A stretch of 14,023 nucleotides of DNA from Verrucomicrobia bacterium UBA673. Its GTDB lineage: Bacteria; Verrucomicrobiota; Verrucomicrobiia; Limisphaerales; UBA1096. The stretch spans positions 1-14,023 of the forward strand of contig DBNL01000054.1 in assembly GCA_002299785.1 (NCBI GenBank). Reading direction: 5' to 3'. This document shows positions 7,600 to 13,414 of the stretch, piece by piece (the stretch's first letter is position 1; the number at the start of each line of letters is the position of its first letter). Position numbers and translations under genes: made by a program. Under the pieces are notes generated by a model, which was not told the origin of the DNA, searched no databases, and was given only the letters and a program-made list of their open reading frames with translations.

Positions 7600-9060
7600 A
7601 TGAATAAAACGACAACGACAAGACGAAGTTTTCTCAAATCCTCACTGGCCACCGGCACCGCTGCGTTGATTTGTGGCACGAAGGGACAGGTCAGCGTACA
7701 TGGTGCGAACGACCGGCTCCGCATCGCGGTGGCCGGCCTGAATGGGCGCGGCGGCAGCCATATCAACGGCTGGCTTGGTCAGAAAAACGTGGAGATCGCC
7801 TACCTCATTGACCCGGACGAAAAGGCGGTCGCCCGCAAGATGGATGAGGTCCGCAAAAAGACCAAGGGCCAGTTCAACACCAAGGGGGTCGCTGATATAC
7901 GCGAGGCATTGGCTGACAAGTCCGTGGATGCGATCTCGATTGCCACACCGAACCACTGGCACTCATTGATGACCATCTGGGGCGCCCAGGCCGGCAAGCA
8001 TGTTTACGTCGAGAAACCGATGAGCCACGACGTGCACGAGGGTCGCGTGGCGGTCGAGGCGCAGCGCAAGTATGGCGTCGTGATCCAGCATGGCACGCAG
8101 CAGCGCAGCAGCGCGAATGTCGCCGGCCTGCATGAGATGATCAACGCCGGCAAATTCGGCAAGCTTAAGATTTCTTACGGCTACTGCTGCAAGCCGCGTA
8201 CCGGCATCGGGTTCAAGAGCCCATCCGCTCCGCCGCCGAATCTGGACTGGAACCTGTGGCGTGGGCCGGCCGTGATTGACACATATCACGACAACTATGT
8301 GCACTACAATTGGCACTGGTTCTGGGAAACCGGCAACGGCGACCTGAACAACCAAGGAACGCATCAGCTTGACGTGGCGCGCTGGGCGATGGATCCGTCG
8401 CTGACAAACCCGGTGCGCGCGATGGCGATCGGTGGCCGCTTCCAGTGGGGTGACCAGGGCGAGACGCCGAACACCATGTTTGGTATCGCCGAGTACCCGA
8501 ACGGGCAGACCCTGTTTTTCAATGTTCGCAACGTGAACTATAACGGGTATCAGCGTCAGGTGGAGAACGAGTATTACTTCGAGGATGGCGGCAGGATTGT
8601 CCGCGGCCAATATTATGCCAAGGGCAGTGACAAGGGTGAGAAGCTATCGATACCCAATGGCAAGGTGACACCGGGCGGTAACTGGGGCAGCTTCATTGCT
8701 GCCTGCAGGGCCAATGACCCGAGCATGGCCAATGGCAACGTCTATGATGCGCACTACGGCTGTGTGGCCGGGCACCTGATGAACAACTCGTACCGCCTCG
8801 GAAAGAGCATGCCGTTCAACGCCAAGTCCGGGCGGTTCGGTGACAACAAGGACGCATATGAACATTTCATGAGTCTGCACAGCGTCATGAGCGATGGCGT
8901 GAAGGTGCCGGAGGACGGCAGCAACTATGTGATCGGGCCTTGGCTGACGTTCAATGCGGACAAGGAAATCCATACTGGCGCCCATGCTGTAGAGGCAAAC
9001 GCGCTATTGAAGGATAACAACCGGCCCGGGTTTCAAGTGCCAAACGTCAGTAAAGTCTGA
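7600..9060 (+). CDS. Tat-exported Gfo/Idh/MocA family oxidoreductase
   Basis: A 486-residue NAD(P)-dependent oxidoreductase-type protein with a twin-arginine signal, TTRRSFLKSSLATGTAAL (6-23), so it is predicted to act outside the cytoplasm with cofactor loaded before export. The Rossmann domain starts at LRIAVAGLNGRGGSHI (40-55), and the family hallmark EKP is at 138-140 in KHVYVEKPMSHDV. The C-terminal substrate domain carries NGDLNNQGTHQLDVARWAM (246-264), with the His expected near the active site. Related exported proteins are numerous in Planctomycetes and Verrucomicrobia and are thought to act on sugars or sugar derivatives; the substrate cannot be read from sequence. Start chosen at ATG 7600 because of the Shine-Dalgarno and immediate Tat signal. 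It follows the PQQ-like gene and is ended by a strong terminator 23 bases after its stop. Confidence 0.94.
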   Translation: MNKTTTTRRSFLKSSLATGTAALICGTKGQVSVHGANDRLRIAVAGLNGRGGSHINGWLGQKNVEIAYLIDPDEKAVARKMDEVRKKTKGQFNTKGVADIREALADKSVDAISIATPNHWHSLMTIWGAQAGKHVYVEKPMSHDVHEGRVAVEAQRKYGVVIQHGTQQRSSANVAGLHEMINAGKFGKLKISYGYCCKPRTGIGFKSPSAPPPNLDWNLWRGPAVIDTYHDNYVHYNWHWFWETGNGDLNNQGTHQLDVARWAMDPSLTNPVRAMAIGGRFQWGDQGETPNTMFGIAEYPNGQTLFFNVRNVNYNGYQRQVENEYYFEDGGRIVRGQYYAKGSDKGEKLSIPNGKVTPGGNWGSFIAACRANDPSMANGNVYDAHYGCVAGHLMNNSYRLGKSMPFNAKSGRFGDNKDAYEHFMSLHSVMSDGVKVPEDGSNYVIGPWLTFNADKEIHTGAHAVEANALLKDNNRPGFQVPNVSKV

Positions 9061-9083
9061 CTTTGCGGTAACATTTTCATCAG

Positions 9084-9124
9084 CTTGGCCAAGCGGTTGA
9101 CCGCTTGGCCAAGTTCTTTTAATT
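9084..9124 (+). terminator. Hairpin terminator built from two inverted TTGGCCAA palindromes
   Basis: Arms 9084-9096 and 9101-9113 are perfectly complementary (13 bp) around a TTGA loop, and the downstream side runs into TTCTTTTAATT. This is a strong intrinsic-terminator form for the oxidoreductase gene ending at 9060. Each arm begins or ends with a full CTTGGCCAAG, so each half is itself a palindrome. Confidence 0.8.
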
Positions 9125-9125
9125 G

Positions 9126-9200
9126 ATGGAGGTTAGCCGGATGAACCCCGGCTTCCCGTCGCTGCAACTGATGCGGACGAACCCAGCTCCCGCTTCTTAA
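9126..9200 (+). CDS. Possible small ORF (24 or 19 residues) after the terminator
   Basis: An open frame from ATG 9126 (24 residues) or ATG 9141 (19 residues, MNPGFPSLQLMRTNPAPAS) to TAA 9200. The second ATG has a textbook GGAGG at 9128-9132 with eight bases of spacing, stronger than that of any full-length gene here. It lies between a terminator and the promoter of the large PQQ-like gene. No homology is recognised. It could be a leader peptide, an independent small protein, a decayed gene fragment, or chance; its short length makes it a weak call. Confidence 0.25.
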   Translation: MEVSRMNPGFPSLQLMRTNPAPAS

Positions 9201-9212
9201 ATGGCCGCCCGG

Positions 9213-9228
9213 CCGCTTGGCCAAGCGG
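9213..9228. repeat. 16-bp perfect palindrome upstream of the large PQQ-like gene
   Basis: CCGCTTGGCCAAGCGG, perfectly symmetric. It ends one base before the candidate -35 box at 9230, a position suited to an activator site, and is followed by a T-rich run (9235-9242), so a second terminator-like role for readthrough from upstream is also possible. Confidence 0.85.
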
Positions 9229-9229
9229 A

Positions 9230-9259
9230 TTGCCTTTTTCTTTAATCACCGTGTAGGCT
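9230..9259 (+). promoter_or_regulatory. Candidate promoter of the large PQQ-like gene
   Basis: TTGCCT (9230-9235), an 18-bp spacer, then TAGGCT (9254-9259), with GTG 9267 seven bases further on. No Shine-Dalgarno precedes the GTG, so the transcript would be leaderless. The -35 hexamer is identical to the one at 6180. Confidence 0.35.
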
Positions 9260-9266
9260 GCGGCCA

Positions 9267-12200
9267 GTGAGTTTCATTCGTCTGGTTCCAATGATTACAT
9301 TGGCTTTAGCCGTGATTGCTGTGGCGGCCGATCCGGTCGGTTGGCCAAGCTACCGCGCCGGGATGGGCCGCGCGGGTTATTCGAATCAGTCGCTCTCCTT
9401 TTCGGCAACGGAGACTTGGGTGTACGACATGCCGGCACCCAGTCCGGCCTGGACCAGCCCGGCTCAGCGCAGCTATTGGCAGCGACTCGAGGGCATCCTC
9501 CCGCGCGTGACTGGGGACTGGGTCAACCATCCTGTGGCCGACGAGTCACTCGTATGGCTTGGTTCCAGTGCGGACGACACCGTCCGTTGCCTCGACGCGC
9601 AGACCGGCGAACTCTTCTGGTCGTTCGTGGCGGATGGCCCGGTGCGCTACGCGCCGGTACTAGCGGACGGACGGCTTTTTTTTGGGAGTGATGACGGCAG
9701 CGTTTACTGTGTTGAGGCCGGCACAGGCCGCTTGGCCTGGCGCGAGCGGCTTGGTCCGCGCGACTGGCGCATCCCCGGCAACGGCCGGATGATTTCGCTT
9801 TGGCCGGTGCGCACCGGCCTCGTGGTGGATGCCGGCGTTGTTTACGCGGCCGCCGGGTTGTATCCGTCGCAGGGCGTGCACGCCGCCGCGCTCAGCGCGG
9901 CGGACGGCTCGACGGTTTGGCGGCAGAAACTCGAAGTCTCGCCGCAGGGCTATTTACTGGCGTCGCAAACGATGCTCTTCGTCCCGACCGGCCGCGGCAA
10001 CCCCATCGGACTGGATCGCAAAACAGGCCGCTTGGCCAAGACCTTCGACGGTGCAGGCGGCGCATTCGCGGTGCTGCTCGAGGACGAGCTTTTCTCCGGC
10101 ACCGGCAACGACGGTACCCTCACGGCCAACCCGGTTAAGTCGTCCGGCAGTCTTGCCACGTTCAAGGGCAACGCCTTGGCCGCCTCGCCCCGGCACAGTT
10201 TTTTACTGGATGAAAACGGCGTTCGCGCGATCGACCGGCAGGCGTATCGCCGCGCGAGTGTTGCCGCCAAGAGTGCCGCCAAGCGTATCGAGTCGCTGAA
10301 GGCTGAACTGAAAAAACCGGGCCTGTCGCGAGAGCGCCGCGCCGCGTTGCAACGCCAGTTGGGGCAACTCGGCGGAACGCTTGACGACGCCAAGCGGGCG
10401 ATGGCGGCGACGGAGCAATGGAAACTCAGCGCGCCGGGCCGGCGCTCCATCATCGCCTTGGCCAATTGCGTTGTGCTGGGCGGCGATGGGCTTGTCGAGG
10501 CGCGCTCGCTGGCGGACGGCGCGGTGCAATGGTCGGCCAAGGTCGATGGAGCGGCTCGTGGTTTGGCATTCGCCGGGAAGCGGTTGCTCGTCAGCACCGA
10601 CAACGGCGCGCTTCATTGTTTCTCCACCGCTCCCTCAGTGAAAACGGTTTCTAAAAACACAGCGCCGGCGACATTGCAGACAGGCTTGGCCAAGCGCTTG
10701 GCCAAGGCGGCGAGCACGACCCAAGGCTGGGCACTTGTCACCGATGTTGTCGATGGCCGGCTGTGCGTGTCGCTCGCGGAGCAGACGGAGTTGAGTATTA
10801 TCGCTGTGAGTCCGGACGCCGGGAATATCGCCGCTGCGCGGGAGCGTTTGGCCAAGCGCGGGCTTTACGGCCGTCGAGTGTCGGTTCATCTAGCCGATGG
10901 AGGCGCGTTGCCGTTCACTGATTATTTTGCCAACCTCATCGTTTCCGAGTCGGCGTGGCTTGGCCGAGGCTCGAGCCCCTTGGCCAAGGGTGAATGGGAG
11001 CGTTTGCTGCAGCCGCACAACGGTGTCGCTTGGCTGGAGCCGGACGCCGCGCCGTACCGCGCCAGCGGCCTGGCCGGCGCGGGCGAGTGGACGCATCAGT
11101 ACGGCAACCCGGCCAACACCTGCAATAGTGGCGACTCAATCGTGCACAGCGATCTTGTGCTGCAATGGTTCGGCGGCCCCGGTGCGGCTCCGATGGTTGA
11201 CCGGCATTTGCGCGCGCCCGCGCCGCTCGCCGCGGAGGGCAAGCTAATCATCCCCGGCGAGAATCTCGTGATCGTGGTGGACGCCTACAACGGCACCGAG
11301 CTGTGGCGGCTGCCGCTGCCCGACTCGCAGCGTTACTCGATGCCGTACGACGCCGGCTACATGTCGGTGAACGCCGGCCGGCTCTGCGTGGCGGTGGCGG
11401 ACGAGGCGCGGCTGATCAACCTTGCCAGCGGTGAAGTGGAGCGGACGTTTCCCGTGTCGGCGTTCGTGCCGGGGGAGCAGCGGCACTGGGGGCACGCGGT
11501 GCTGACCTCCAAGCGCGTTTTTGGCACGGCACAGCGCACGACAGCGTCGCGCACGAAGCCAAGCCGCGGTATGGTCAGCGCCGACTACAACAACAACCAG
11601 TCGATGGTGACTGGCACGCACCTGTTCTCCGCGCCGCTCAAGGGAAGCCGGCTTGTTCAGGGCAAATGGACGCACGATGGCGGCACGATTTTGAACCCGA
11701 CCATCACGCTGAGCCGCGGCCGCGTGTTTTTTGTCGAGACGGCCAAGCCGGTGAACGGCAGCGGACGGCACTCGCTTGACGCGCTCCGGAAAGCCGGCCT
11801 GCAAATCGTCTGTCTCGACGCGGAAACCGGCGGACGGCTTTGGGCGCGGCCGGTGGACAACGGCCTGGAGCGGAGTCGCAGTATTTTGTTTTTGGCGTCG
11901 TCGGGGGAACAGTTGATCGCCGTTGGCAGCCATCTCGGCGCGGGTAACGACACGGCGTATCGCGTGCATTGTTACTCGACCAAGTCGGGTCGGGAGATTT
12001 GGTCGGCTAGCCATTTAAAGGGATTGCCAGGTGCGTTCACGCACGGCGAGCAGGTGCATCACCCGGTGATCCTCGGCGACCGGCTGATCGCCGAGCCGGC
12101 GATTTACGAGTTGGCCACCGGCAAACGGCTTGGCCCGCTGGACATGCCAGCGAACTGGAATCTGAAACGGCCTGGCCACAGTTGCGGAACGCTCACCGGT

Positions 12201-12431
12201 GCGGGTGACTGCCTGTTTTTCCGGGCGGCTAACCCGACAGTGCTCGATCTCGGCAAGTCGGCGGCTGGCCGGTTTCAAGCCCTCGCGCCGACGCGTCCCG
12301 GCTGTTGGATCAACATCCTCCCTGCGCAGGGCCTGGTACTGATTCCGGAAGCCAGCTCTGGTTGCGTCTGTCATTTCTCGCTGCAAACCTCGATGGCCTT
12401 CCGGCCAAGGCGCAAAGACGAAGTCCGGTAG
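9267..12431 (+). CDS. Large secreted PQQ-like beta-propeller protein with embedded methyltransferase-like domain
   Basis: A 1054-residue exported protein. A signal peptide (about 1-21) leads into PQQ-like propeller repeats: RCLDAQTGELFW (107-118), YCVEAGTGRLAWRERL (147-162), DGSTVWRQKL (213-222), NGTELWRLPLP (675-685), CLDAETGGRLWARPV (849-863) and YSTKSGREIWS (903-913). A basic, alpha-helical, coiled-coil-like stretch (about 327-384) interrupts them. Residues about 470-600 resemble a class I methyltransferase Rossmann fold: WALVTDVVDGRL, then IIAVSPDAGNIAAARERL, then GLYGRRVSVHLADGGALPF and YFANLIVSE. The expected glycine-rich SAM loop is not intact. The C-terminus has Cys-rich blocks, HSCGT (971-975) and SSGCVC (1030-1035), plus PGCWIN. 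Catalysis is unproven. Start is GTG 9267; ATG 9291 is an alternative. It carries seven TTGGCCAA copies. Confidence 0.88.
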   Translation: MSFIRLVPMITLALAVIAVAADPVGWPSYRAGMGRAGYSNQSLSFSATETWVYDMPAPSPAWTSPAQRSYWQRLEGILPRVTGDWVNHPVADESLVWLGSSADDTVRCLDAQTGELFWSFVADGPVRYAPVLADGRLFFGSDDGSVYCVEAGTGRLAWRERLGPRDWRIPGNGRMISLWPVRTGLVVDAGVVYAAAGLYPSQGVHAAALSAADGSTVWRQKLEVSPQGYLLASQTMLFVPTGRGNPIGLDRKTGRLAKTFDGAGGAFAVLLEDELFSGTGNDGTLTANPVKSSGSLATFKGNALAASPRHSFLLDENGVRAIDRQAYRRASVAAKSAAKRIESLKAELKKPGLSRERRAALQRQLGQLGGTLDDAKRAMAATEQWKLSAPGRRSIIALANCVVLGGDGLVEARSLADGAVQWSAKVDGAARGLAFAGKRLLVSTDNGALHCFSTAPSVKTVSKNTAPATLQTGLAKRLAKAASTTQGWALVTDVVDGRLCVSLAEQTELSIIAVSPDAGNIAAARERLAKRGLYGRRVSVHLADGGALPFTDYFANLIVSESAWLGRGSSPLAKGEWERLLQPHNGVAWLEPDAAPYRASGLAGAGEWTHQYGNPANTCNSGDSIVHSDLVLQWFGGPGAAPMVDRHLRAPAPLAAEGKLIIPGENLVIVVDAYNGTELWRLPLPDSQRYSMPYDAGYMSVNAGRLCVAVADEARLINLASGEVERTFPVSAFVPGEQRHWGHAVLTSKRVFGTAQRTTASRTKPSRGMVSADYNNNQSMVTGTHLFSAPLKGSRLVQGKWTHDGGTILNPTITLSRGRVFFVETAKPVNGSGRHSLDALRKAGLQIVCLDAETGGRLWARPVDNGLERSRSILFLASSGEQLIAVGSHLGAGNDTAYRVHCYSTKSGREIWSASHLKGLPGAFTHGEQVHHPVILGDRLIAEPAIYELATGKRLGPLDMPANWNLKRPGHSCGTLTGAGDCLFFRAANPTVLDLGKSAAGRFQALAPTRPGCWINILPAQGLVLIPEASSGCVCHFSLQTSMAFRPRRKDEVR
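9341..9348. repeat. TTGGCCAA copy in coding sequence, different frame
   Basis: The only coding copy not read as TTG-GCC-AA: here it is translated as part of Gly-Trp-Pro-Ser (residues 25-28). This shows the motif is conserved as DNA rather than as a Leu-Ala-Lys peptide. Confidence 0.85.
10032..10039. repeat. TTGGCCAA copy in coding sequence
   Basis: Read as Leu-Ala-Lys (residues 256-258) in the large PQQ-like protein; the local context is CCGCTTGGCCAAG, matching one arm of the terminator at 9101-9113. Confidence 0.85.
10458..10465. repeat. TTGGCCAA copy in coding sequence
   Basis: Read as Leu-Ala-Asn (residues 398-400); the next bases are TT, so the palindrome does not extend beyond eight bases. 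Confidence 0.8.
10685..10706. repeat. Tandem palindromes forming one 22-bp perfect palindrome
   Basis: Two CTTGGCCAAG units separated by CG, so the whole 22 bp is self-complementary. It encodes Leu-Ala-Lys-Arg-Leu-Ala-Lys (residues 474-480), in the basic helix just before the methyltransferase-like domain. Confidence 0.9.
10848..10855. repeat. TTGGCCAA copy in coding sequence
   Basis: Read as Leu-Ala-Lys (residues 528-530) inside the methyltransferase-like domain. Confidence 0.85.
10977..10990. repeat. 14-bp palindrome CCCTTGGCCAAGGG in coding sequence
   Basis: Perfectly symmetric, with flanks (CC/GG) different from those of the GCGG or GCGC types, so the conserved part is the inner ten bases. 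Read as Pro-Leu-Ala-Lys-Gly (residues 571-575). Confidence 0.85.
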
Positions 12432-12446
12432 CGCTTGGCCAAGCGC
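12431..12446. repeat. 16-bp palindrome immediately at the stop codon of the large PQQ-like gene
   Basis: GCGCTTGGCCAAGCGC begins on the last base of the TAG stop (12429-12431). A single palindrome has no loop, so as RNA it would need to open its centre; there is no T-run directly after it. It is more likely a DNA-level signal or a remnant of a pair like 9084-9113. Confidence 0.85.
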
Positions 12447-12497
12447 GCGGATTGCCGCTCTGGGGAGATTATTTTTGAGGTTCATTTTCCCGTGAAT

Positions 12498-12527
12498 TTC
12501 GCCAGTGTGTGTGTCTGGGATTATCCT
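12498..12527 (+). promoter_or_regulatory. Weak candidate promoter of the DUF3472-like gene
   Basis: TATCCT (12522-12527) lies seven bases before ATG 12534; the best -35 at 18 bp is TTCGCC (12498-12503), which is poor. No Shine-Dalgarno is present. It is listed because the geometry repeats that of plsY and the large PQQ-like gene. Confidence 0.25.
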
Positions 12528-12533
12528 ATCAAA

Positions 12534-13385
12534 ATGAAATCGTTTTTTCTCCTGCTTGCTTGTGCCGTGATGGTGGCCGTGCCTGTCCACGGCGAAGACG
12601 CTTCGGCCAAGCGCCTCAAGTCGACCCCGTGGCACTTGATTGATACCTGGTGGAACCTCGGGCAGGATCACGAGTTTGAGAGTTACTCGATCGATGTCAC
12701 GATCAGCGATGAGGTGCCGGCGTCGGTTAATTTATACATCGCCCCGATCGGCTTGGGGCACCTGAACAAGACGCCGTTCTACGGCGGAATCCAGACGCAG
12801 GCCGACGGCTACCAGAAAAAGGACCGGCGTCTGCGCAAGATCGGCCCCGGTTATCTGATGTCGATGTGGGGGCAGCGCGGCCACGACGCGATCCGGCCGT
12901 CGCAGGGTGGCTACTGTCAAAGTTCGGGGCACGAGGGCGACTTCGTCAGCGTGCGCCGGCCCCACGCCTGGACCAAGGGCCACTACACTTACCGCATCAC
13001 TCGCATGGACCGGGAGGTCGTCGACGGCAAGCCGCAAACCTGGGTGGGGGCGTTTGTCTATTCGCATGAGAAGGACGAAAACATCTTCATCGGTGCCCTG
13101 CGTTTCCCTGGCGAGAAGTTAGTGCTCTCGCAGCGAGTGGCCAACTTTGTGGAGATATATGGGCGTGTGATTCCGGTGGGGGAAATCCCGCAAGTAACGG
13201 TCACGTTCAGCAATCCGACGGTCAACGGCAACCCGGTGAAAGACCCCACGGCGTTCGCGGTCTACCCAGACGGCGTTCCCGATTACGCCAACGCCATTGC
13301 GAAGAACGGGGCGCTGGTGATTCGGGTCGGTGAAAAGGTGATGAACCGAACCAAGCGCAGGGTCCGGCTACTGCCTCCTGAATAA
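12534..13385 (+). CDS. Secreted DUF3472-like hypothetical protein
   Basis: A 283-residue protein with a clear signal peptide, MKSFFLLLACAVMVAVPVHG (1-20). The body is beta-rich, with features reminiscent of DUF3472 proteins: FYGGIQTQADGYQKKDRR (82-99), LMSMWGQRG (108-116), an acidic/Gly block SSGHEGDFVSVRRPHAWTKGHYTYRI (130-155), then WVGAFVYSHEKDENIFIGALRFPG (170-193) and FVEIYG (205-210). In that family the repeated W-x-GH-x-Y and RFPG blocks suggest a jelly-roll, possibly carbohydrate-related fold, but no reaction is known and the assignment is from memory of the pattern. The start is ATG 12534 because the upstream open frame (from 12435) is not signal-like and includes the palindrome. It is 102 bp downstream of the PQQ-like gene and converges on the XylR-like gene with a 29-bp gap. 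Confidence 0.75.
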   Translation: MKSFFLLLACAVMVAVPVHGEDASAKRLKSTPWHLIDTWWNLGQDHEFESYSIDVTISDEVPASVNLYIAPIGLGHLNKTPFYGGIQTQADGYQKKDRRLRKIGPGYLMSMWGQRGHDAIRPSQGGYCQSSGHEGDFVSVRRPHAWTKGHYTYRITRMDREVVDGKPQTWVGAFVYSHEKDENIFIGALRFPGEKLVLSQRVANFVEIYGRVIPVGEIPQVTVTFSNPTVNGNPVKDPTAFAVYPDGVPDYANAIAKNGALVIRVGEKVMNRTKRRVRLLPPE

Positions 13386-13386
13386 A

Positions 13387-13403
13387 CCGGCCAATCGCTT
13401 GGC
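13387..13403 (+). repeat. Decayed palindrome after the DUF3472-like stop
   Basis: CCGGCCAATCGCTTGGCAG contains two half-matches, GGCCAA and CTTGGC, in inverted order directly after the stop at 13385, in a 29-bp convergent gap. It can pair only weakly. Confidence 0.3.
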
Positions 13404-13414
13404 AGGGCGCGGGG

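Noticed and set aside
9084..9228. CRISPR-like array from the repeated palindromes
   Set aside because: Spacing is irregular, units are only 10-16 bp, and copies are scattered through coding sequence; no cas gene is present.
9213..12446. 16-bp palindromes on both sides of the large PQQ-like gene as ends of a mobile element
   Set aside because: Their outer bases differ, there is no target-site duplication or transposase, and the same core occurs throughout the gene.
7963..12671. Long minus-strand frames opposite the oxidoreductase and large PQQ-like genes (7963-8610, 9950-10603, 11244-12014, 12015-12671)
   Set aside because: They are antisense shadows produced by GC-rich codon bias in the real plus-strand genes, with no domain or start signal.
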